From positions 1-6,587 of the forward strand of contig JAUIME010000306.1 in NCBI GenBank assembly GCA_030433195.1: a DNA stretch of 6,587 nt, in the 5' to 3' direction. This document shows, piece after piece, positions 1 to 5,806 of the stretch. The position numbers and the translations under genes are program-made. Numbering within the stretch: the stretch's first letter is position 1; each line of letters begins with the position of its first letter. The notes under the pieces were generated by a model. The model was not told the DNA's origin. It searched no databases and was given only the letters and a program-made list of their open reading frames with translations. The stretch is from a bacterium. Lineage in GTDB: Bacteria > Planctomycetota > JACOTG01 > JAUIME01.

Positions 1-409
1 ACGCTTCCGCCAAGCCAGCAGGGACGAAGGTGACGAGCCGGGGATCGACATGTCCCCGCTCATCGACTGCGTGTTCATCCTGCTCATCTTCTTCATCGTG
101 ACGACCGTGTTCGTGGAAGAGACCGGAGTGGAGGTGGACAAGCCTCAAGCCGCGTCGGCTTCGGACCTCGAGAAGACGAGCGTTCTGATCGCGCTGACCG
201 ACAAGGGCAACATCATGTACGGCGGGAAGGACATCGGCCTGGCCGGTGTGCAGACGGCCGTCAAGCGCGCGCTCGCCGGCTCCACGGAAGACGTCCCCGT
301 CATCATCCAGGCCGATCGCGAAGCGAAGTCGGGGTTGCTCGTGCGCGTCATCGACGAAGCGAAGTTGGCCGGCGCCGTCAAGGTCAGCATCTCGACGCAG
401 ACCGGCTGA
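1..409 (+). CDS. exbD: ExbD/TolR-family proton-channel subunit (5' partial)
   Basis: ExbD works with ExbB in the inner membrane to couple proton flow to TonB. The reading frame is open from base 2, and the residues before the first ATG (position 50) fit the family: RFRQASRDEGDEPGID precedes MSPLIDCVFILLIFFIVTT. The true start therefore lies upstream of the window and the ATG at 50 is internal. The block PLID followed by a hydrophobic run is the hallmark ExbD transmembrane segment, and its Asp is the conserved proton-pathway residue of the family. The following FVEETGVEVDKP and the C-terminal periplasmic domain ending AGAVKVSISTQTG also fit; the form resembles ExbD of TonB2-type clusters. The usual Val after the conserved Asp is Cys here. 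The TonB gene follows after 30 bp, so this is an operon member; an ExbB gene is expected upstream (inference). Family assignment is firm, and the substrate system served is unknown. Confidence 0.95.
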   Translation, partial: RFRQASRDEGDEPGIDMSPLIDCVFILLIFFIVTTVFVEETGVEVDKPQAASASDLEKTSVLIALTDKGNIMYGGKDIGLAGVQTAVKRALAGSTEDVPVIIQADREAKSGLLVRVIDEAKLAGAVKVSISTQTG

Positions 410-439
410 GCCGCGCGCGTTTCGATACGGAGGTTCGAC

Positions 440-1093
440 ATGCCACGACGAGGTTCGAGCACCTTCGAGAAGCTCCTGCATCACGCGGGGGTGACTTCAG
501 GTGCGATCCTCATGACTCTCCTGGCTTTCCTCGTGCTGCCGCTGATCCAGGCCATCACGAAGGACCGCAAGCCGGATCGGATGTTGCGCAATGCCGAGAC
601 GGTGATGGACTCGCCCGAAGAGGAAGTCGAAGAGGAACAGATCGAGGAGGAGATCGACGAGGAACCGCCTCCTCCCGATCTCGCTCAGGAACAAGCACCG
701 CTCGACCTCTCGCAGCTCGAGCTCGCGATGGGCGGGGGATCCGGAGGCGGATGGGGCGTCGAGTTCGACATCGACCTCGACGGCCTCGCGGGACTCGGGG
801 GCGGGGAGTCGCTGCTCGACAGCGCCGAGCTCGACCAGAAGCCACGCGAGATCTACCAAGTCGATCCCGTGATGGACGCACGCGTGCGCAAGCGTGCGCC
901 GGGGTGGGCACGGATCGCGTTCGAAGTCGACGAGCGAGGCCGCGTGCAGCAGCCGCAGATCCTCGATTCGAGCGACCCCGTGTTCGAGCGACCGGCGATC
1001 GGCGCCGTGAAGCAGTGGCGATTCGAGCCCGGCAAGAAAAAAGGCGAGCCCGTGCGATTCCGCATGCGCGTCACGATCGAGTTTCCAGGATGA
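440..1093 (+). CDS. tonB: TonB-family energy transducer
   Basis: A 217-residue periplasm-spanning energy transducer that should carry ExbB/ExbD energy to outer-membrane receptors. Order of parts: a short cytoplasmic N-terminus with HH at 14-15; one transmembrane segment at about 18-39; an acidic stretch at 60-75 (12 of 16 residues Glu/Asp) ending in PPPP at 76-79; a Gly-rich segment at 98-122; and a TonB C-terminal domain at about 137-216 with GWARIAFEVDERGRV and AVKQWRFEP. The linker is shorter and acidic rather than a long Glu-Pro/Lys-Pro array, and the Gly-rich stretch before the domain resembles TonB2-type proteins. No His lies inside the membrane segment, unlike the SxxxH motif of E. coli TonB, and the usual Tyr-Pro at the start of the domain is missing (DPVMD). 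The start is well set: GGAGGT at 429-434 lies 5 nt before ATG 440. The gene lies between exbD and a second TonB-domain gene whose start overlaps its stop. Confidence 0.92.
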   Translation: MPRRGSSTFEKLLHHAGVTSGAILMTLLAFLVLPLIQAITKDRKPDRMLRNAETVMDSPEEEVEEEQIEEEIDEEPPPPDLAQEQAPLDLSQLELAMGGGSGGGWGVEFDIDLDGLAGLGGGESLLDSAELDQKPREIYQVDPVMDARVRKRAPGWARIAFEVDERGRVQQPQILDSSDPVFERPAIGAVKQWRFEPGKKKGEPVRFRMRVTIEFPG

Positions 1094-1488
1094 CGACCAC
1101 CCCGACCGCGACTCGTTTCGGATTCGTTCTCGCCTCGAGGATCGTCGCCGGCTTGTGTGTGGCGTGGCTCGGGGGCGTGGTCCTCGTCGGCTGCACGGCG
1201 CCATCCGAAGGCCGGCGCGTGGGCGCCGGATCGGTGGATGCTCCTCCGCGGGTCGTCTACCAGGCCGCACCCGTCGACGGCGGGCTGTCGCGACAGGCGC
1301 CCGGGTGGGCACGGATCGCGTTCCAGGTCGACTCGCGAGGCCGCGTACGATCTCCGCAGGCGGTCGACTCGAGCCACACCGTCTTCGAGCAACCCGCTCT
1401 CGACGCGGTGAAGAAGTGGCGATTCGAACCGACGCCGTCGGTCGACGAATCGTGGCGCTACAACATGGTCGTGAACGTGAACTTTCCG
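851..1488 (+). repeat. Tandem duplication of the TonB C-terminal domain coding sequence
   Basis: Two diverged direct copies lie in neighbouring genes: copy 1 at about 851-1087 and copy 2 at about 1255-1488, one residue shorter near its start. The best nucleotide match is a perfect 21-bp block, 902-922 and 1303-1323, encoding the GWARIAF region. A second near-identical block encodes the WRFEP region. At protein level 33 of 45 core residues match. This points to duplication inside the operon followed by replacement of the N-terminal part with a lipoprotein signal. Confidence 0.9.
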
Positions 1489-1497
1489 GAAGGATGA
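1090..1497 (+). CDS. Small lipoprotein carrying only a TonB C-terminal domain
   Basis: A predicted 135-residue protein. A signal peptide (R9, hydrophobic 10-34) ends in the lipobox LVGC, with Cys35 as the lipidated residue. After a linker of about 18 residues comes a TonB C-terminal domain (about 54-133). Its core APGW...WRFEP is identical to that of the preceding TonB at 33 of 45 positions, so it is a clear in-operon duplicate. The residue after Cys is Thr, which by the E. coli +2 rule favours the outer membrane (inference for this organism). There is no transmembrane anchor for ExbB/ExbD and the linker is too short to span the periplasm, so it is unlikely to act as a normal TonB. It may be an outer-membrane or periplasmic partner of the transducer, a decoy, or a structural factor. 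Its ATG overlaps the upstream TGA (ATGA, 1090-1093) with no well-spaced Shine-Dalgarno, indicating translational coupling. The Tyr-Pro motif is absent here too. Domain call firm, function unknown. Confidence 0.88.
   Translation: MTTTPTATRFGFVLASRIVAGLCVAWLGGVVLVGCTAPSEGRRVGAGSVDAPPRVVYQAAPVDGGLSRQAPGWARIAFQVDSRGRVRSPQAVDSSHTVFEQPALDAVKKWRFEPTPSVDESWRYNMVVNVNFPEG
1488..1493 (+). promoter_or_regulatory. Shine-Dalgarno that decides the TPR gene start
   Basis: GGAAGG at 1488-1493 abuts one in-frame ATG (1494) and lies 9 nt before another (1503). Normal spacing favours 1503. The ATG at 1494, which overlaps the upstream TGA, would add only three residues (MIP) and cannot use this site with usual geometry. 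Confidence 0.6.
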
Positions 1498-1502
1498 TTC
1501 CG

Positions 1503-3053
1503 ATGCGAAGACCCGCCAAGTCGATGGGGATGTGGATGATCGCTCTGGTCGCTCTCGTGACCGCGAGCTGCGCGACGCCCGAGTCGGAGGTCTACGCGAT
1601 CCAAGACGAGCGTCCGGCCGGCGCGCGTGTGGCGTCGCGATCCGGGGATGCGCTGCCGAAGGCCGGGGGTCCGCGCGTCGACGAGACGACGGATGCCGTG
1701 GCGATGGCCGTCGAGCCCGCGCCCTCGAGGGCGCCCGAGCCGGGCCCGCGAACCGTTGCCGAGGCGCGTGAAGAGATCTGGAACACGCCGGCCTTCACAC
1801 GTCGCTTCATGCAGAGCTATCTCGCGGAGACCGACGTCGAACCTCCGGTCACGCTCGAAGAGCGTGAGGTCGTGCAGGCGGTTTACAAGCTGCTCGCCGA
1901 CGAAGAAGTCGACCAAGCGCTCCAGACCCTCGAACTCAGCGCGACGAGCGCGGCGAGCGCCGTGTTCGACTTCATGCTCGGCAACATCTACTACGAGAAG
2001 GACCAGCTCGAGGACGCGGTCGAACAGTACCGGTTGGCGACCGACAAGCATCCCGCCTATCGTCGCGCTTGGCGACAGCTCGGTTGGACGCTCTCGCGAC
2101 TGGGTCGTCATGAAGATGCGCACACGGCGTTCGTGCGGTACTTCGAAACCGGCGCGGGCGACGCCATTTCGTACGGTCTCCTCGCATCCGCGCACAAGAA
2201 CATGGGTAACTTCATTGCGGCCGAGTCGGCGTTCCGCATGGCGATGCTCCTCGATCCCGAGACGATGAAGTGGCAGATGGGCCTCGTCGAGGCGTTGTTC
2301 AATCAGTCGCGCTTCCCCGAGTCGATCGTTCTCATGGAGTCGCTGATCCGACAGTATCCGGGTCAGGCGGATTTGTGGCTCATGCAAGCCCGGGCCTACA
2401 TCGGGAACGGTCAGGCGCTCGAGGCCGCGAAGAACTACGAGATGGTCGAACAACTCGGTGGATCGACGCGCGACAGCCTCGCGAACCTCGGCAGCATCTA
2501 CATCAACGAGGGGATCTACGAACTCGGGGTGGAGGCGTACGTCCGGATGCTGCAGCGCTTCCCGGATGCGCCGATCGCGCGCGTCCTCGGGGCGGCCCGC
2601 CTACTCGCGGCGCGTGGCGCGTCCATCGAAACCCAGCGACTCGCCGATGCTCTCGAAGAGAATCGCGCTGCCGACCTCACGGGCGAGCAGCGCAAGACTC
2701 TCCTCGAGTTGCAGGCCCGACTCGCCGTCGCCGGTGGTGCGACCGACGAAGAGATCGCGCTCCTCGAGCGGATCGTCGCGCTCGATCCGCTCGACGGGGA
2801 TGCGATCCTGCGTCTCGGTTTGCACGCCCGCGCGAGGGAGGACTTCGAGAAGGCGATCCTCTACTTCGAGCGCGCGGAAGCCCTCGAGGAGTTCGAGGGC
2901 GCGGCGAAGCTCGAGCACGGCAAGGTCCTCGTCGCCATGGAGCGCTACAAGGACGCGGTTCCGCTGCTCGAGAGAGCCCTGATGCTCACCGAGCGGGACG
3001 ACGTTCGCGAATACCTGGCCCAGGTGAAACCACTCGCGCAATCCTCCGAGTAA
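1503..3053 (+). CDS. TPR-repeat probable lipoprotein of the TonB operon
   Basis: A 516-residue protein from ATG 1503 (519 if ATG 1494 is used). The N-terminus is a hydrophobic signal at about 9-22 followed by TASC, a plausible although non-ideal lipobox (Thr at -3) with Cys23. A Pro/Ala-rich low-complexity linker runs to about residue 85. From about 152 onward there are tandem tetratricopeptide repeats: FDFMLGNIYYEKDQLEDAVE (about 155), AWRQLGWTLSRLGRHEDA (about 189), ISYGLLASAHKNMGNFIAAE (about 222), then repeats near 254, 288, 322, 432 and 466. The residue spacing of G-Y/L-x-A and the terminal D/P fits TPR helices. TPR proteins are scaffolds for protein-protein contact. A TPR gene directly after ExbB-ExbD-TonB is a known arrangement in TonB2-type clusters, and this central region resembles that family from memory. 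It likely assists TonB function or assembly from a membrane-attached periplasmic position (inference). The gene begins 5 bp after the lipoprotein TonB-domain gene, so it belongs to the same transcript. Confidence 0.9.
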   Translation: MRRPAKSMGMWMIALVALVTASCATPESEVYAIQDERPAGARVASRSGDALPKAGGPRVDETTDAVAMAVEPAPSRAPEPGPRTVAEAREEIWNTPAFTRRFMQSYLAETDVEPPVTLEEREVVQAVYKLLADEEVDQALQTLELSATSAASAVFDFMLGNIYYEKDQLEDAVEQYRLATDKHPAYRRAWRQLGWTLSRLGRHEDAHTAFVRYFETGAGDAISYGLLASAHKNMGNFIAAESAFRMAMLLDPETMKWQMGLVEALFNQSRFPESIVLMESLIRQYPGQADLWLMQARAYIGNGQALEAAKNYEMVEQLGGSTRDSLANLGSIYINEGIYELGVEAYVRMLQRFPDAPIARVLGAARLLAARGASIETQRLADALEENRAADLTGEQRKTLLELQARLAVAGGATDEEIALLERIVALDPLDGDAILRLGLHARAREDFEKAILYFERAEALEEFEGAAKLEHGKVLVAMERYKDAVPLLERALMLTERDDVREYLAQVKPLAQSSE

Positions 3054-3064
3054 CGCTTCGCCGA

Positions 3065-3175
3065 GTCTCGACAGATCCGACGCGGTGCGGTCGATCCTTC
3101 CCTCGGCCCGTTCGGCGTGCGACCATGGACGCACGCGGAGGAGAGCGGAGCCGGCTGGCGAGGATCTGTCGAGAC
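3065..3175. repeat. Long-spaced perfect 14-bp inverted repeat before the AraC gene
   Basis: The left arm GTCTCGACAGATCC (3065-3078) is the exact reverse complement of the right arm GGATCTGTCGAGAC (3162-3175), with 83 bp between them. The left arm begins 12 nt after the TPR stop codon, and the right arm ends immediately before the GTG at 3176 that I favour as the AraC start. Neither arm extends further. A second dyad (3115-3136) sits almost centred inside. In RNA this could form a long stem with an inner hairpin, placing the AraC start at the stem base; in DNA it could be paired binding sites. I see no T-run typical of an intrinsic terminator and no target-site duplication outside the arms. 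Nothing else recognisable lies in this 122-bp gap and no convincing -35/-10 pair was seen. Confidence 0.7.
3115..3136. promoter_or_regulatory. Near-perfect 22-bp dyad (candidate operator or hairpin)
   Basis: GCGTGCG (3115-3121) and CGCACGC (3130-3136) are perfect reverse complements. The 8-nt centre is itself CCATGG flanked by A on both sides, so 20 of 22 positions obey dyad symmetry. It can be read as a 7-bp hairpin with an 8-nt loop or as a symmetric protein-binding site. The in-frame ATG at 3125, an alternative AraC start, lies in its exact centre. Confidence 0.5.
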
Positions 3176-4033
3176 GTGAGCGACCCGAACGAAGACCTGA
3201 AAGCGCGCGAATCCTCCCGCGTGGCGGCCGCCCGGAGCACGGGCGCCGATCACCCGCCACGACTCTTGCGTCGTGCGTGCGTCGACGGCGTACGATTAGA
3301 AGAGGTCGAGTACGCCCCCGGCTACTCGATGCCGGAGCACACGCATCGGACGCACAGCGTGAGCCTCGTGCTCGCGGGCAGCGTGGACGAGACCGTGGGC
3401 GCCGCGACGTCGACAGGTCGCGCGGGCAGCGTCGTGCGCAAACCCGCGGGCACACGCCACGAGGACTCCTTCGGTGCGAGCGGTGCGCGCATGTTCGCGG
3501 TCGTGTTCGACGCGCAGCGTGGCTTCGGCGCGTGGGGGTGGAGTTGGTTCGGAACGCCGATGCGGACGCTGCTCGGCTTGTGTGACGCGCTCCGGGATCG
3601 AGGCGAGAGCTTCGGTACGGTGGCGAGGCGAGGGCTCCCCGATCTCTTCGGGGCGCGGCCCGGCGAGGCCGCGCAGCCGCGCGACGATCGCGAGCCTCCG
3701 AGCTGGCTCGACGGGGTTCTCGCGGACATCGAAACGAGCGTTCTCGAGCCGTCCGATCTCGTACCCGTCCGCGTGCGCGATCTCGCGGAACGCGCGGGCG
3801 TGCATCCCGTACATCTCGCGCGGGTCTTCCGGCGATGGCGCGGGGGATCGGTTCGCGAGTACGTGCGTTCGGTTCGCGTGCGCGAGGCGGCGCGGCGTCT
3901 CGCCGACGAAGCCACCCCGATTGCCGAGATCGCGTACGGCTGCGGATTCGCCGATCAGGCGCATCTCACCCGTAGTTTCCGAGCGGCCTCCGGGATGTCT
4001 CCCAAGCAGTATCGGGACTTCGTTCGCGCGTGA
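3176..4033 (+). CDS. AraC-family transcriptional regulator
   Basis: A cytoplasmic DNA-binding regulator, 285 residues from GTG 3176. An N-terminal cupin-like sensor region spans about 35-115, with YAPGYSMPEHTHRTHSVSLVLAG (about 46-68) and a second His-containing strand RKPAGTRH (88-95). A linker follows, then the AraC/XylS double helix-turn-helix at about 197-283: first helix pair VRDLAERAGVHPVHLARVF and second IAEIAYGCGFADQAHLTRSF followed by SGMSPKQYR, which matches the family signature. The length is normal for the family. The start is uncertain: ATG 3125 (302 residues) has no Shine-Dalgarno, sits in the middle of a dyad and adds 17 codons with poorer G/C at third positions. GTG 3176 has only a weak GAGG 12 nt upstream. 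It could regulate itself or the serine hydrolase gene 110 bp downstream on the same strand (inference). The effector is unknown. Confidence 0.9.
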   Translation: MSDPNEDLKARESSRVAAARSTGADHPPRLLRRACVDGVRLEEVEYAPGYSMPEHTHRTHSVSLVLAGSVDETVGAATSTGRAGSVVRKPAGTRHEDSFGASGARMFAVVFDAQRGFGAWGWSWFGTPMRTLLGLCDALRDRGESFGTVARRGLPDLFGARPGEAAQPRDDREPPSWLDGVLADIETSVLEPSDLVPVRVRDLAERAGVHPVHLARVFRRWRGGSVREYVRSVRVREAARRLADEATPIAEIAYGCGFADQAHLTRSFRAASGMSPKQYRDFVRA

Positions 4034-4102
4034 CGCGCCGGGTTGCATCCGTTCAAGACGACGAATCGCGGTCCGCCTAAGCTGCCTCTCGGTTCGGGCG
4101 AA

Positions 4103-4128
4103 CGTGAAACGTCACGCGGATTCTCCGC
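4103..4128 (+). promoter_or_regulatory. Two small adjacent hairpins in the hydrolase leader
   Basis: CGTGA (4103-4107) pairs with TCACG (4112-4116) around a 4-nt loop, and GCGGA (4116-4120) pairs with TCCGC (4124-4128) around TTC. They share base 4116, so they cannot both form completely. The second ends two bases before the AAAGGG ribosome-binding site at 4131-4136. These could affect translation, but stems this short are common by chance in GC-rich DNA. The rest of the 110-bp gap shows no convincing promoter. Confidence 0.3.
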
Positions 4129-4143
4129 AGAAAGGGATGCACC

Positions 4144-5733
4144 ATGGATGCATGGACCATCGAAACGCGAAGGATCGTCCGCGCACGTCGGCTCGTCCTC
4201 ACCCTCGCATGCGCGCTCGCACTCACGGGGGCTCGGTCCGCCGCCGCTCTCGCGACTGGGATGCCGCAACCGGCGGGTGATTCTTCCGCTCCTTCGGCGA
4301 AGACTTCGATCGAGCAGGCGCCCGAAGCGCTCGAGGGACTTCGCGAGCGTTGGCGCGGTGCGATGGAGACACTCAACGTGCCCGGCTTGGCCGTTGCGGT
4401 CGTGGGGCCGGACGGCATTCTCTATCGCGAGACGCTCGGCGTGCGCAACGTCGAAGAAGATCTCCCCGTCGACGGGGACACGATGTTCTACATCGCGTCG
4501 ATCACGAAGACGTACGTGGCGACCGCGATCGCGAAGCTCGCCGAAGACGGCAAGCTCGATCTCGATGCCACGGTACAATCGATTCTGCCGCGTTTCGATC
4601 TGCCGGATGGCGCCGCCGACGAGGTGACGGTGCGCGATCTCCTGTGCCATCGGCACGGGATCAATTCGTCGCCCATCGTGCGTCTCGACGCATACACGGG
4701 CGAGATCACGGAAGACCGCTACTGGCGTTGGATGAGCGAGGCCGACGTCGCGGGCGAGGTGTCGTACACGAACGTGCACTTCACGCTCGCGGGCCGCGTG
4801 ATCGAGGCCGTCACGGGCGAAACGTGGCGGGATCATCTCGCGAAGCATTGGTTCGAGCCGATGGGGATGGCGCGGACGACCGGCTACGCGGATCCGATGT
4901 ATGCCGATGCGAACGTAGCGTTCCCGTACCTGCCGCAAGGCGATGGGTGGGTGCGTTCGGGGCACAAGACCGACCGCACGATGCACGCGGCCGGCGGTCT
5001 CGGTACGTCGATCGACGACGCGGCGCGATGGATTCGTCTGCAGCTCGCGAACGGAGCGCCCGGCGGGAGGCGCTTGCTCGCGCCCGAAACGGTCGCGGAA
5101 ATCCGCAAGACCCAGTCGACGTACGCACAGCCGGCGGACTCGATCGGTGTGCGGCGCGGCTTCGGGCTCGGCTGGATGAAGGGCACCTACCGTGGGCGGA
5201 CCTACTTCGAACACGGCGGTGGCTATCGTGGCGCTTCGTCGACGTTCTCGTTCCTGCCCGAGGAAGGGATCGGCGTGGCCGTTCTCGTCAATGCCTCGAG
5301 CTCGACGATGGGCGAGATCGTCGCGACCGACGTCTACGATCGGCTCCTCGGTCTCGAGCCGGACGATCGCCTCGCACGGTACGAGGCCTGGGCGCGGGAG
5401 ACCCGCCAGGCCGAGCCTGCGGGGGGCGGTTTCGGAGGATCGCGGTCGCGTGGTCGTGGCGCTTCGTTCGACTGGAGCGGCACGTTCGAGAACGACGACT
5501 GGGGCACGGTCCGATTCGCACAGGTCGACGGGGAGCCGCGCGCGTGGCTCGGCGATCTCACGGGCGTCGTCGCACCGGGGGCGCGCGGACGTTTCGAGGT
5601 CGTCGACGGCACGGGGGCGGCCCTGGTGACCGGTCGCGTGGCCGAGACCGACGACAGCGGCGCGATCCGGGCCGTGACGATCGAGTTCAATTCGCGCTAT
5701 CGGGCGCGATACGAGCGCCGATCCGAGGAGTGA
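4144..5733 (+). CDS. Secreted serine hydrolase, class C beta-lactamase/PBP superfamily
   Basis: A 529-residue exported protein. The basic N-terminus and hydrophobic stretch at about 17-37 form a Sec-type signal peptide with likely cleavage near ALA (35-37). The catalytic domain (about 62-405) carries the three active-site elements of the beta-lactamase-related family: S119-I-T-K122 (nucleophile Ser and general-base Lys), Y208-T-N210, and H357-G-G (the KTG equivalent). It also has the conserved VRDLLCHRHGI block (163-173). A Gly/Arg/Ser-rich linker at about 427-440 leads to an extra C-terminal domain (441-525) that looks beta-rich and carries no motif I recognise. Members of this family include esterases, D-aminopeptidases and peptidoglycan-acting enzymes as well as beta-lactamases. 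HGG in place of KTG and the large size argue for an esterase/peptidase-like role rather than antibiotic resistance, and the substrate cannot be read from sequence. AGGG at 4133-4136, 7 nt before ATG 4144, supports the start. An AraC regulator lies 110 bp upstream. Confidence 0.93.
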   Translation: MDAWTIETRRIVRARRLVLTLACALALTGARSAAALATGMPQPAGDSSAPSAKTSIEQAPEALEGLRERWRGAMETLNVPGLAVAVVGPDGILYRETLGVRNVEEDLPVDGDTMFYIASITKTYVATAIAKLAEDGKLDLDATVQSILPRFDLPDGAADEVTVRDLLCHRHGINSSPIVRLDAYTGEITEDRYWRWMSEADVAGEVSYTNVHFTLAGRVIEAVTGETWRDHLAKHWFEPMGMARTTGYADPMYADANVAFPYLPQGDGWVRSGHKTDRTMHAAGGLGTSIDDAARWIRLQLANGAPGGRRLLAPETVAEIRKTQSTYAQPADSIGVRRGFGLGWMKGTYRGRTYFEHGGGYRGASSTFSFLPEEGIGVAVLVNASSSTMGEIVATDVYDRLLGLEPDDRLARYEAWARETRQAEPAGGGFGGSRSRGRGASFDWSGTFENDDWGTVRFAQVDGEPRAWLGDLTGVVAPGARGRFEVVDGTGAALVTGRVAETDDSGAIRAVTIEFNSRYRARYERRSEE

Positions 5734-5736
5734 CGC

Positions 5737-5784
5737 AACGGGTTCCTGCGCTCCTTCTGCGATCGAGAAGGGCTGCGAGCCGTT
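5737..5784 (+). terminator. Candidate terminator hairpin after the hydrolase gene
   Basis: Starting 4 nt after the stop codon, AACGG (5737-5741) pairs with CCGTT (5780-5784), and inside it CCTTCT (5753-5758) pairs with AGAAGG (5766-5771) around a 7-nt loop. Further partial pairing lies between 5747-5752 and 5772-5777. No T-tract follows, so it is not a classic Rho-independent terminator. It may be a factor-dependent terminator or a 3'-end stabilising structure. Confidence 0.35.
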
Positions 5785-5806
5785 CCGGGCGGGTGTCGGG
5801 TTGTGG

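Noticed and set aside
50..52. ATG as the ExbD start
   Set aside because: It is the internal Met of the conserved xMxPLID motif. The frame continues upstream with family-like residues to the window edge.
877..888. 12-bp palindrome CGCACGCGTGCG in tonB, and a 13-bp match between 872-884 and 3125-3137
   Set aside because: Explained by GC-rich codons for Asp-Ala-Arg-Val-Arg; no positional context for a regulatory role.
497..1519. Minus-strand open frame spanning the two TonB-domain genes
   Set aside because: Shadow of the + strand genes with low-complexity Arg/Ser content and no family resemblance.
2270..3124. Open + strand frame upstream of and in frame with the AraC gene, suggesting a longer fused protein
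   Set aside because: It overlaps the TPR gene in another frame, is Arg/Gly/Pro-rich and domain-free, and AraC proteins of this type are normally about 280-300 residues.
3065..3175. Interpretation as a MITE or other transposable element with terminal inverted repeats
   Set aside because: No target-site duplication is visible outside the arms and no second copy exists in the window; kept only as an alternative to test by genome search.
4043..4080. Possible promoter (TTGCAT or TTCAAG as -35) ahead of the hydrolase gene
   Set aside because: No acceptable -10 at 16-18 bp from either candidate.
4137..4153. ATGCA/TGCAT mini-hairpin with the hydrolase start codon in its loop, and four nearby ATGs
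   Set aside because: The 5-bp AT-containing stem is too weak, and only ATG 4144 is in the frame with the signal peptide and catalytic motifs.
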